DNA of 64,000 nt from Mycolicibacterium sp. MU0053 (GTDB taxonomy: Bacteria; Actinomycetota; Actinomycetes; Mycobacteriales; Mycobacteriaceae), in assembly GCF_963378095.1 (NCBI RefSeq), contig NZ_OY726397.1:1674001-1738000 (forward strand), given 5' to 3'. The notes beneath the pieces were generated by a model. That model made no database searches, was not told the DNA's origin, and saw only the letters and a program-made list of their open reading frames with translations. Of this stretch, positions 31,040 to 38,833 are shown in pieces (the first letter of the stretch is position 1; each line of letters starts with the position of its first letter). A program made the position numbers and the translations under genes.

Positions 31040-31461
31040 GCGGATTTCACCAAGCAGAAGGTCTGGGCGCTCACGCCGGTGGTGGTCTTCTCGTCCTTGA
31101 TTTCGTCGTCGACGGTGATGCGGCAGGTGATCGAACTGCTGTCGCCCTGGGCGACCACGTTCGGGAACACCGAGGGTGCGGTCGATTCGAGTCGCAACGT
31201 CCACGGCAGGCTCGCGCCGTCCACCCGCTGCGGCTCGGCGTCGAGGTCGAGGTAGTTGATGTCGGCGTAGGTCCCGTTGCCCCAGATCTCATAGGTCACG
31301 ACCTTGGGATCGAAGGGTTCGGTGTCCTCGATGGGGGTGGACGTGCCGATGTCGCTCTGCGCTCCGAAGAAGGTTCGGATTCGTGAGACCGTCAGTCCGC
31401 CGACCACCAAGACCACCACAATCACCAGTGGGATCCACACGCGCTTCAGCAGACTGAACAT
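31036..31461 (-). CDS. MmpS-family periplasmic adaptor
   Basis: A protein of 141 residues from the ATG at 31461, chosen because GGAGAG lies four bases upstream; the frame also opens at a GTG 12 bases earlier. One membrane helix is at about residues 9-27 ([17 protein letters not shown]), then a beta-rich periplasmic domain with [20 protein letters not shown] and a Cys pair ([17 protein letters not shown]). MmpS proteins are accessory subunits of the paired MmpL transporter. The stop overlaps the mmpL start. A CRP-like palindrome is centred 255 bp upstream. Confidence 0.92.
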   Translation of the reverse strand: MFSLLKRVWIPLVIVVVLVVGGLTVSRIRTFFGAQSDIGTSTPIEDTEPFDPKVVTYEIWGNGTYADINYLDLDAEPQRVDGASLPWTLRLESTAPSVFPNVVAQGDSSSITCRITVDDEIKDEKTTTGVSAQTFCLVKSA

Positions 31462-31990
31462 TGGACTCTCCACACCGTTGGCCGTGCCACATGCACCCTT
31501 ACGTCGAGCTATTTGCCTTATTGAATCACCGCAGATTAGCCCGGCAGACGGACCCGTTAGACCATATAACAGAGTTGCAGGGCATTCCTAGGCACGGTCC
31601 CCGACGATCGCCGCGAGTTTGGGGGCACAGCGCGTTTTTGGCCCTGCGCTGGGCGTTCAACGAGCAGGTAGGGCGAAAAAGGGCAGCACGTCACATGTGG
31701 TTCTGATTGTGACATGTGTCACAAATTGCCGGATTTTGCGGTGTGTTTCTCTCTGTGGAGAGTTTGCTGGTAAGCGACTTCGGCCCCGGTTCGGTGGCCA
31801 CTGTGACGCCATCGTCGCCCGCGCGCCGGTGCACACTATCGCGACGTTGTGCACTGCCGGAGCGGATCGCGGTCCGTCGGCGGTATCGGAATCGCTCGGA
31901 CGCAATGCCCGGGTCTGTCGGCCGGCCGACACGCCGCGAGCGGCCATGTGGGCGCCCGAGCCGGCGACGGTCGCCGAGGTCAGCGCGCCG
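31462..31990. other. 529-bp non-coding gap between mmpS and iolD
   Basis: No convincing gene. It holds the mmpS upstream region, including a CRP-like palindrome at 31707-31724 and an A/T-rich stretch around 31660-31760. The remaining 200 bp before the iolD stop have ordinary high GC and no hairpin terminator that I can see for iolD. Confidence 0.6.
31707..31724. promoter_or_regulatory. CRP-like palindrome upstream of mmpS/mmpL
   Basis: TTGTGAC-ATGT-GTCACAA is a perfect 7-bp inverted repeat. It contains TGTGA-N6-TCACA and also fits the mycobacterial Crp pattern GTGNNANNNNNCACA. A further GTCACA at 31690 can pair with it. The only gene it faces as an upstream element is mmpS, whose start is 246 bp away. 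Confidence 0.6.
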
Positions 31991-33946
31991 TCACCCGTCG
32001 GCGGGTCTGATCAGCGGACGCTGGACCCGCTTCCAGTCCGCGTAGCGGGCCCGGGCGCGCTGGGTGGACTCGAGCGTCGAGACCGCGCTGACCGGGACAT
32101 CCCACCAGGAATGGCTGTCGGGTGCCGAGACCCTCGGATCGGTCTCCACGTGGATCACGGTGGTGCGTTCGCTGGCCTTGGCAGTCTTGACGGCCTCGGC
32201 AAATTCGGCCCCGGTGGTGACCCGGATGACGTCGGCGCCCAGGCTCGCGGCGTTGGCCGCGAGGTCCACCGGGAGCTTGTCTCCGTCGAGTCGGCCGTCG
32301 GTGCCGCGGTAGCGGTAGGCGGTGCCGAAGCGCTGCGAGCCCAGCGACTCCGACAGTCCGCCGATCGAGGCAAATCCGTGATTCTGGACGAGCACCGCGA
32401 TGATCTTGACGCCTTCCTGGACCGCGGTCGCCAACTCGGTGGCCATCATCAAGTACGAGCCGTCGCCGACCATCACGAAGACGTCGCGGTCCGGCGCGGC
32501 CATCCGCACGCCGATACCCCCGGCGATCTCGTAACCCATGCACGAATAGCCGTACTCGACGTGATAGCCCTTGCGGTCGCGCGTGCGCCACAGCTTGTGC
32601 AGGTCCCCGGGCATCGAACCGGCGGCGCACACCACCACGTCGCGCGGTTCGGACAGGGCGTTGACCAGTCCGATCACCTGGTTCTGATTCAGTGGCGCGG
32701 CGTCGGTCACCGCGCAGGCCGCCGCGGCGGTGTCGTTCCAGTCCGCGATCAGCGCGGCGGTGCGCGCGCGGTAGGCCTCGCCGACCGTGTAGTCACCGAG
32801 CGCGTCGTTCAGGGCGGCGAGTGCCTCGCGGGCGTCGGCGACCACACTGACCCCACCTTGTTTCACCGAGTCCAACGACGCCACGTTGATGTTGACGAAT
32901 CGGACTCCCGGGTTGTTGAACGCGGTCCGCGATGCGGTGGTGAAATCGCTGAAGCGGGTGCCGATCCCGATGACCACGTCGGCCTCGCTGGCCAGCGCGT
33001 TGGCCGCGGTGGTGCCGGTGGATCCGATGGCCCCGACCGACTGGGGATGGTCATGGGTCAGCGATCCCTTACCCGCCTGGGTTTCGCCCACCGGGATGCC
33101 GGTGCGCGCCGCCAGGGCGGCCAGGGCTTCGGTGGCCTCGGCATAAATGACGCCGCCACCGGCGATGATCAGCGGCGCCGCCGCCGCTCGGATCACGTCG
33201 GCCGCGCGCAGCAACGCCGCGCGGTCCGGCAGCGGGCGCCCGATGTGCCAGGTGCGCTCGGCGAACAGCGACACCGGCCAGTCGAACGCCTCGGCCTGGA
33301 CGTCTTGCGGCAGCGCCACCGTCGCGGCTCCGGTCTCGGCGGGGTCGGTGAGGACCCGCATCGCACCCAGCAACGCCGCCGGCAACTGTTCGGGCCGCGA
33401 CACCCGATCGAAGTATCGCGACAGCGGCCGGAAGGCATCGTTGACGGTGACGTCGCCGCTGCCCGGGAGTTCGAGTTCCTGCAGCACCGGGGCGCTGACC
33501 CGGGTGGCGAAGGTGTCCGACGGCAGCAACAGCACGGGCAACCGGTTGATCGTCGCCAGCGCCGCCCCGGTGAGCATGTTGGTCGAACCGGGCCCCACGC
33601 TCGCGGTCACGGCCCAGGTCTGCAGCCGGTCGGCCTGCCGCGCGTAGGCCACCGCGCTGTGCACCATCGCCTGCTCGTTGCGCGCCAGCACATACCGCAG
33701 GTTCGGCGCCGAACCCGCCGCGTGGGATTCGACCTCGTCCTGCAGCAGCGCCTGCCCGATGCCGGCGACGTTGCCGTGGCCGAAGATGCCGAAGCAGCCG
33801 GCGAAGAACTTCTGCCGTACCCCATCGCGTTCGACGTACTGATTGCCCAGGAACCGCACGGTGGCCTGCGCCACGGTGAGCCGAACCCGGTCTTCGGCGT
33901 CGGCGAGCTGCTCGGGCGACTTGGGCGCGGTGGAGACCACGGTCAT
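31991..33946 (-). CDS. iolD: 3D-(3,5/4)-trihydroxycyclohexane-1,2-dione hydrolase
   Basis: A protein of 651 residues, a thiamine-diphosphate enzyme that opens the inositol ring to give 5-deoxy-glucuronate. Three ThDP-enzyme domains are seen: the N-terminal Pyr domain (KFFAGCFGIFGHGNVAGIGQ with the helper Glu region following), the central domain (APLIIAGGGVIYAEATEAL) and the PP domain with GDGSYLMMATELATAV and the N of VQNHGFASIGG closing the Mg/ThDP motif. ATG at 33946 overlaps the iolB stop; AGGAGG lies directly against it, so the GTG six bases later is also possible. It is the last gene of the iolC operon. Confidence 0.95.
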   Translation of the reverse strand: MTVVSTAPKSPEQLADAEDRVRLTVAQATVRFLGNQYVERDGVRQKFFAGCFGIFGHGNVAGIGQALLQDEVESHAAGSAPNLRYVLARNEQAMVHSAVAYARQADRLQTWAVTASVGPGSTNMLTGAALATINRLPVLLLPSDTFATRVSAPVLQELELPGSGDVTVNDAFRPLSRYFDRVSRPEQLPAALLGAMRVLTDPAETGAATVALPQDVQAEAFDWPVSLFAERTWHIGRPLPDRAALLRAADVIRAAAAPLIIAGGGVIYAEATEALAALAARTGIPVGETQAGKGSLTHDHPQSVGAIGSTGTTAANALASEADVVIGIGTRFSDFTTASRTAFNNPGVRFVNINVASLDSVKQGGVSVVADAREALAALNDALGDYTVGEAYRARTAALIADWNDTAAAACAVTDAAPLNQNQVIGLVNALSEPRDVVVCAAGSMPGDLHKLWRTRDRKGYHVEYGYSCMGYEIAGGIGVRMAAPDRDVFVMVGDGSYLMMATELATAVQEGVKIIAVLVQNHGFASIGGLSESLGSQRFGTAYRYRGTDGRLDGDKLPVDLAANAASLGADVIRVTTGAEFAEAVKTAKASERTTVIHVETDPRVSAPDSHSWWDVPVSAVSTLESTQRARARYADWKRVQRPLIRPADG

Positions 33947-34830
33947 CCTCCTCGGGTGTCGGACGCGGTGAAGGGCAGTCGAGGATCGACGTCCTGGTGT
34001 TCCCAACTGCTGCGCAGCCACGTGTGGTCGGGGTCGTCGCAGATGCGCCAGGCGCGTTCCGGTCCGGAACCGGCCATCACATTCAGGTAGTACATGTGGT
34101 GTCCCGGTGCGGCGATGGACGGGCCGTGGTAGCCGTGCGGGACCAGCACCACATCGCCGGAGCGCACCTCCTCGAGCACCTCGATCGGACGCTCGGGTGT
34201 GCCGTACACCCGGTGGTAGCCGAATCCCGGTGTGCCGGCGGGGCTGTCGGCGATCTCGAAGTAGTAGATCTCCTCGAGCTGGGTTTCGAACTCGGTGTTC
34301 TCGTCGTGCTTGTGCGCCGGATAGCTCGACCAGTTCCCGCCGGGCGTGATGACCTCGCAGGCGATCAGCGAATCCGCCTCGAAGGCGGTTGCGGTGCCGA
34401 AATTGTGTACCTGGCGGCTGCAGTTACCCGCGCCGCGCAGTTCCACGGCCACCTGGCCGGCCGCGACCCGACGGTTGGGAAACGACGTGCCGGCCCGGGC
34501 GCCGCAGACGGCGAACCGGCCGGTTCCGGCCAGCGTGTAGTGCTGGCCGATGCCGAGGTAGACCATGTCGGCCGGGCCGTCGAACACCGAAGCGCGGGGG
34601 GACAATTCGAACTGCTCGCGCCCGCATTCGACCGAGCCGCCGCCGGCCAGCGGCAGGATCATCACCTCGGTGTCGCCGGTCCGCAAGTCGATCTGCTGCG
34701 CGGCGGACAGGTCCACCACCTGCAGGCTGGACTCCGCCCAGCCCGCGGACTCCGGGGTGATGTCGACGAGATAGGGCGGACCGGCGGATTCGGTTGCGCT
34801 GCCGGCCGGAATGTAGAGCTTGCTGTGCAC
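33943..34830 (-). CDS. iolB: 5-deoxy-glucuronate isomerase
   Basis: A protein of 295 residues, a bicupin that converts 5-deoxy-glucuronate to 2-deoxy-5-keto-gluconate. The metal-binding cupin signature is clear in the second half: SSYPAHKHDENTEFETQLEE (about 167-186) and later VPHGYHGPSIAAPGHHMYYL, the His/Glu set of the IolB family. The start is a GTG at 34830 with GAGG six bases upstream. It overlaps iolD by four bases and follows the Cgl0159-like gene by three, so the four genes iolC to iolD form one tight operon. Confidence 0.94.
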   Translation of the reverse strand: MHSKLYIPAGSATESAGPPYLVDITPESAGWAESSLQVVDLSAAQQIDLRTGDTEVMILPLAGGGSVECGREQFELSPRASVFDGPADMVYLGIGQHYTLAGTGRFAVCGARAGTSFPNRRVAAGQVAVELRGAGNCSRQVHNFGTATAFEADSLIACEVITPGGNWSSYPAHKHDENTEFETQLEEIYYFEIADSPAGTPGFGYHRVYGTPERPIEVLEEVRSGDVVLVPHGYHGPSIAAPGHHMYYLNVMAGSGPERAWRICDDPDHTWLRSSWEHQDVDPRLPFTASDTRGG

Positions 34831-34833
34831 GGT

Positions 34834-35718
34834 CTACCTCACCATCGCCACGGCGGTCGCCACCGCCGAACTGACATCGTCGTCGGGGGGATACAACAGG
34901 GTGCGGCCCACGATCAGGCCGCGCACCGACGGCAGCGCCAGCGCCTTCTCCCAGCTGGCGAAGGCCTGGTCCGGGTCGGCGGGATCGCCGCCGAGCAGCA
35001 GTGTCGGCAGCGTGGTGGACTGCATGACCCGCTCCATCTCGTCGACGACGGGCAGCTTCATCCAGGTGTAGGCCGACGTCGAGCCCAGACCCTGGGCGAT
35101 GTGCACGGACTTGATGACGGCGTCGGGGCGCAGGTCGTTGCACACCTTGCCGGCCACCCGGCTGGAGATGAACGGTTCGAGCATGGCGATCAGGCCGTGC
35201 GCGGCGAGTTCGTCGACGGCCTGCGCGCAGGCCGCCATGGTCGAGACGGTGCCGGGATCGTCGAGGTCGATGCGGCACAACATCTTTCCGCCGTTCATCT
35301 TGGCCGCCGCGGTGGCGGCCGCGGTCGCGCCGGTCATCCGGTCGTCGAGTTCGAACACGGACCCGGCCAGCCCGCCGCGGTTGAACGACGAGAACACCAC
35401 CTTGTCGTCCAGGGCGCCCAACAGGACCAGGTCGTCGAGAATGTCGGCGGTGGCCAGCACACCGTCCACACCGGGATCGGCCAGCGCGGCGCGCAACCGG
35501 TCCAACAGGTCGGTCCGGCTGTTCATCGCCGTCGAGCGGGCGCCGACCGCCAGCGCCCCGCGGGCCGGATGGTCGGCGGCGACGATCATCAGCCGGCCGT
35601 CGTCGCGTGCCACGGGGCGGGTGGTGCGCGCCTGCCAGGCCCGTGCGATCGCCGCGGGATCGTTGACGCGTAGTTCGGTGATCCGCGCGTAGTCGCCGGC
35701 CGGGCAGCCCTCAGGCAT
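34834..35718 (-). CDS. Cgl0159-like (beta/alpha)8 protein, candidate iol aldolase
   Basis: A protein of 294 residues from the ATG at 35718, eight bases inside iolC; a GTG at 35727 is possible. It looks like a class I aldolase-type barrel: RLMIVAADHPARGALAVG at about 43-60, DGVLATADILDDLVLLGAL, GGKMLCRIDLDD (Lys near 145), LEPFISS and SVHIAQGLGSTSAYTWMKLP with a second conserved Lys, then LLLGGDPADP. It resembles the Cgl0159 proteins found in actinobacterial inositol clusters. Usual iol clusters need an aldolase (IolJ) to split 2-deoxy-5-keto-gluconate 6-phosphate, and no IolJ is seen here. Its place between kinase and isomerase suggests this protein fills that step; that is an inference. Confidence 0.8.
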   Translation of the reverse strand: MPEGCPAGDYARITELRVNDPAAIARAWQARTTRPVARDDGRLMIVAADHPARGALAVGARSTAMNSRTDLLDRLRAALADPGVDGVLATADILDDLVLLGALDDKVVFSSFNRGGLAGSVFELDDRMTGATAAATAAAKMNGGKMLCRIDLDDPGTVSTMAACAQAVDELAAHGLIAMLEPFISSRVAGKVCNDLRPDAVIKSVHIAQGLGSTSAYTWMKLPVVDEMERVMQSTTLPTLLLGGDPADPDQAFASWEKALALPSVRGLIVGRTLLYPPDDDVSSAVATAVAMVR

Positions 35719-36706
35719 TGGCGGCACCCACCGCGGTTTGCTCGGCCAGCGTGGCCACCTCGGCGGCGGTCGGCATCGCGGTCGAGCATTCGAGCCGGGA
35801 CGCGACGATCGCGCCCGCGGCGTTGGCGTAGCGCAGCGTCTTCTGCAGCGGCCAGCCGTGCAGCAGGCCGTGGATCAGGCTGCCGCCGAAGGCATCCCCG
35901 GCGCCCAGACCGTTGACCACGTCCACCTCGTTGGGAGGCACGGTGACGGCGCTGTGCTTGGTCTTGCCCAGTACGCCGCGTGGGCCCTGTTTGACGATCG
36001 CCAGTTCCACGCCCAGGTCCAGCAGGGCGTCGGCGGCCTTGGCGGGATCGGATTCACCGACGGCGATCTCACACTCCTCGCGGTTGCCCACCGCGACGCT
36101 GACGTGCTGCAGGGCGCGCTGCACCTGGGTGGTCGCCTCGGCCGGGGAGGCCCAGAACATCGGGCGGTAGTCGAGATCGAGCACCGTCAGCGGGCTGCGG
36201 TCCCCGTCCGCGGTGCCGTTGCGCGCCGCCCAAGCCGCGAAATGTGCGCTGCGGCTGGGCTCTTCGGACAGGCCGGTGACCGTCGACCAGTACAGCCGCG
36301 CCGCGGCGACGGCGCTGAGGTCGATCGCGTCGGGCCCGATCTGCAGGTCGGGGGCCGACGGTTGGCGGTAGAAGTACAGCGGGAAGTTGTCCGGCGGGAA
36401 GATCTCGCAGAACGTCACGGGGGTGGGGTACTCGTCGTGGGTGTCCACGAAGTCGTTGTCGACGCCGAGGCGGGCCAATTCGGCGCGGACGAAGCGGCCG
36501 AACGGGTCGTCACCGACCCCCGAGATCAGCGCGCTGCGATGCCCGAGCCGGGCCGCTGCGACCGCGACGTTGGCGGCGCTGCCGCCGAGGAACTTGCCGA
36601 ACGACTCGACCTCTTCCAGGCCGACCCCGACCTGGAGCGGATACACGTCGACCCCGCTTCGTCCGATCACGAGGACGTCGTGGGGGCGGGCGGTTGAAAC
36701 GGTCAA
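35711..36706 (-). CDS. iolC: 5-dehydro-2-deoxygluconokinase
   Basis: A protein of 331 residues of the PfkB/ribokinase family, phosphorylating 2-deoxy-5-keto-gluconate in inositol breakdown. The N-terminal signature GKFLGGSAANVAVAAARLG is at about 37-55, and the catalytic Asp is in NGLGAGDAFGGSLIHGLLHG near the C-terminus. The start is a TTG at 36706, supported by GAGGAG six bases upstream and by the Met-Thr-Val beginning of the product; there is no better ATG or GTG. First gene of the minus-strand operon iolC, Cgl0159-like, iolB, iolD. The upstream gap contains the repeated motif thought to bind the divergent GntR protein. Confidence 0.94.
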   Translation of the reverse strand: MTVSTARPHDVLVIGRSGVDVYPLQVGVGLEEVESFGKFLGGSAANVAVAAARLGHRSALISGVGDDPFGRFVRAELARLGVDNDFVDTHDEYPTPVTFCEIFPPDNFPLYFYRQPSAPDLQIGPDAIDLSAVAAARLYWSTVTGLSEEPSRSAHFAAWAARNGTADGDRSPLTVLDLDYRPMFWASPAEATTQVQRALQHVSVAVGNREECEIAVGESDPAKAADALLDLGVELAIVKQGPRGVLGKTKHSAVTVPPNEVDVVNGLGAGDAFGGSLIHGLLHGWPLQKTLRYANAAGAIVASRLECSTAMPTAAEVATLAEQTAVGAANA

Positions 36707-36805
36707 GGCTGACTCCTCAGCTGCGGTGGTGCGGTGTGAGGTTGTGAACCATCGGACGGCGACGAGCGCAGGACTTGTTCGACTGTGCTACCCGGCATGC
36801 GTGCT

Positions 36806-36827
36806 GTCAAGACTTTGTTCGGACATT
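36806..36827 (-). promoter_or_regulatory. Predicted GntR operator upstream of iolC (copy 1)
   Basis: On the minus strand it reads AATGTC, C, then GAACAAAGTCTTGAC. Copy 2 at 37698-37719 is identical except for A at position 7. The 3' end forms the hexamer TTGACA at -35 spacing for iolC. The copy also lies 20 bp before a perfect TATAAT that precedes the GntR gene, so one site could control both directions. Confidence 0.72.
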
Positions 36828-36847
36828 CATACTTCCAGTCATATGCA

Positions 36848-36853
36848 TATAAT
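36848..36853 (+). promoter_or_regulatory. -10 hexamer TATAAT of the GntR gene
   Basis: A consensus TATAAT, 61 bp before the chosen start. The -35 region falls on the edge of operator copy 1, which suggests autoregulation. Confidence 0.5.
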
Positions 36854-36908
36854 CTGAAGCGCAATCGCCAGCGGCCCGGTGCGCGGGCAGGCACCGATGG
36901 GAGCCAGG

Positions 36909-37646
36909 GTGTCCACCACACTGCAGATCGACCTGGACCGGTCCAGTCCCGTGCCGCTGTACTTCCAGGTCGCCCAGGTTTTCGAGAAGGCGATCATCGA
37001 CGGCGTGCTCAAGCCCGGGGACCGATTCGAGAACGAACTGGCCCTCGCGGACCGACTCAACCTGTCCCGGCCCACCACGCGGCGCGCAATCCAGGAACTC
37101 GTGGACAAGGGCCTGCTGGTGCGCAAGCGTGGCGTCGGCACGCAGGTGGTGCAGACGGCCGTGCACCGGCCGGTCGAGCTCACCAGCCTGTTCGACGACT
37201 TGGCGCGCGCGGGCCAGGACCCGACGACGCGGGTGCTCGACTACTCGGTCGGTCCGGTGGCCGAAGTCATTGCGCAGCAATTGAACCTGGCCGCCGATGC
37301 CGAGTTGGTCACCATCCGCCGGTTGCGCTTCTCCGGTGGGCAACCGTTGGCGGTGATGACCAATTATCTGCCGATCGGTCTTGCCCCGGCGCGCGAGGAG
37401 CTGGAGCGGTCCGGCCTGTATCAGGCGCTGCGCGCGCGCGGTGTCCATATACGGTTGGCGCGACAGCGAATCGGGGCCCGCTCGGCCGACCGTGAGGAGG
37501 CCCGGCTGCTCGACGAGAAGCTCAAGGCGCCGCTGTTGGTGATGGAGCGAACGGCCTTCGACGATTCCGGTCGGGCCGTCGAATACGGCAACCACGTGTA
37601 TCGGGCCTCGCGCTACTTCTTCGACACCACCCTCGTCGACCGCTGA
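36909..37646 (+). CDS. GntR-family regulator of the inositol island
   Basis: A protein of 245 residues. The winged-helix DNA-binding domain is at about 10-75: VPLYFQVAQVFEKAIIDGVL, KPGDRFENELALADRLNLSR, PTTRRAIQELVDKGLLVRKR. The C-terminal part is a UTRA effector domain (ADAELVTIRRLRFSGGQPLA, GLYQALRARGVHIR, ERTAFDDSGRAVEYGNHVYR), the HutC subfamily layout. The GTG at 36909 is chosen because GGGAG is five bases upstream; ATG at 36897 and GTG at 36879 are in-frame alternatives. It lies between the divergent iolC operon and the ABC transporter genes, both of which carry the same 22-bp motif, so it probably represses them until an inositol-derived ligand is bound. Confidence 0.9.
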   Translation: MSTTLQIDLDRSSPVPLYFQVAQVFEKAIIDGVLKPGDRFENELALADRLNLSRPTTRRAIQELVDKGLLVRKRGVGTQVVQTAVHRPVELTSLFDDLARAGQDPTTRVLDYSVGPVAEVIAQQLNLAADAELVTIRRLRFSGGQPLAVMTNYLPIGLAPAREELERSGLYQALRARGVHIRLARQRIGARSADREEARLLDEKLKAPLLVMERTAFDDSGRAVEYGNHVYRASRYFFDTTLVDR

Positions 37647-37697
37647 GCCACCCGCGACGCGCACTCCCCGTGCCGCGAGGCTTTGATAAGCAGTCCT

Positions 37698-37719
37698 AAT
37701 GTCAGAACAAAGTCTTGAC
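37698..37719 (+). promoter_or_regulatory. Predicted GntR operator upstream of the ABC transporter (copy 2)
   Basis: AATGTC, A, then GAACAAAGTCTTGAC. It overlaps a -35-like TTGACT (37715-37720) with TATTAC or TTACAT 15-17 bp downstream, so bound regulator would block the promoter. It lies 130 bp before the substrate-binding protein gene. Confidence 0.72.
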
Positions 37720-37849
37720 TTTTGGATGTGACCGGTATTACATCGACAGCTAGGTCGAGTCGCCGGCCGCCCACCTCGGTGGAGCGCACCCAGCCGCGGC
37801 GAGGCCGAGGGACGTCATCGAAGGACGCCAGCAAAGGACGGGAGAGACA

Positions 37850-38833
37850 ATGACGTTGAGCCGGCTCGTGGCGGTCGTCGGGGCGGGGGTTCTCGTGCTG
37901 GGAGCCTGTTCCAGCACCGGCGGTAAACCCGACAGCAGCAGCGGCGGCGGCATGGGCGCCGGTACTGCCGACACCCCGCGCATGAAGGTCGCGATGATCA
38001 CCCACGAGGCACCCGGCGACTCCTTCTGGGACCTGGTGCGCAAGGGCGCCGAGACCGCGGCGAAAAAGGACAACATCGAGCTGCTGTACTCCAGCGATCC
38101 CGAGGCGCCCAATCAGGCCAACCACGTCCAGAGCGCGGTCGACAGCGGTGTGCACGGCATCGCGGTGACCCTGGCGAAGCCGGACGCCATGCGTCCCGCG
38201 GTGCGCAACGCGGCAGCCAAGAACATTCCGGTGGTCGCGTTCAACGCGGGCCAGGATGCCTGGCAGGGCATGGGGGTCCTGGAGTACTTCGGCCAGGACG
38301 GCTTCATCGCCGGCAAGGAGGCCGGCAAGCGGCTGGCCGACGACGGCGCCAACCGCGCCATCTGCGTCATCCACGAGCAGGGCCACGTCGACCTCGAGGC
38401 CCGCTGCGCGGGCGTGAAGAACACGTTTCCGGCGGTCGAGACCCTGAACGTCAACGGCAAGGACATGCCCTCGGTGGAGTCGACGATCACCGCCAAGCTG
38501 CAGCAGGACCCGTCGATCGACACCATCGTGGCGCTGGGAGCCCCGTTCGCGCTCACCTCCGTGCAGTCGGTGCGCAACGCCGGCAGCAGCGCCAAGGTCG
38601 CCACCTTCGACACCAACGCCGAGCTGGTTTCTGCGATCGAGAGCGGCGACATCCAGTGGGCGGTCGATCAGCAGCCCTTCCTGCAGGGCTACCTCGCCGT
38701 CGACTCGCTGTGGCTCTATCTGAACAACGGCAACGTGATCGGCGGCAATCAGCCGACGCTGACCGGGCCGTCGTTCATCGACAGGTCGAACATCGGAGCG
38801 GTCGCCGAGTACGCGCGAGCGGGGACCCGATGA
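37850..38833 (+). CDS. Sugar ABC transporter substrate-binding lipoprotein, probably for inositol
   Basis: A protein of 327 residues. The lipobox is LGAC at about residues 18-21 (VLVLGACSSTGG), so it is a membrane-anchored lipoprotein. After a Gly/Ser linker comes a periplasmic-binding-protein type I fold (Peripla_BP_4): MKVAMITHEAPGDSFWDLVR, then GAETAAKKDNIELL, VNGKDMPSVESTITAKL, DTIVALGAPFALTSVQSVRN, TFDTNAELVSAIESGDIQWA and VDQQPFLQGYLAVDSLWLYL. The last is the family hinge block. Position between the GntR gene and iol genes suggests myo-inositol as ligand. The stop overlaps the permease start (ATGA). Confidence 0.88.
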   Translation: MTLSRLVAVVGAGVLVLGACSSTGGKPDSSSGGGMGAGTADTPRMKVAMITHEAPGDSFWDLVRKGAETAAKKDNIELLYSSDPEAPNQANHVQSAVDSGVHGIAVTLAKPDAMRPAVRNAAAKNIPVVAFNAGQDAWQGMGVLEYFGQDGFIAGKEAGKRLADDGANRAICVIHEQGHVDLEARCAGVKNTFPAVETLNVNGKDMPSVESTITAKLQQDPSIDTIVALGAPFALTSVQSVRNAGSSAKVATFDTNAELVSAIESGDIQWAVDQQPFLQGYLAVDSLWLYLNNGNVIGGNQPTLTGPSFIDRSNIGAVAEYARAGTR

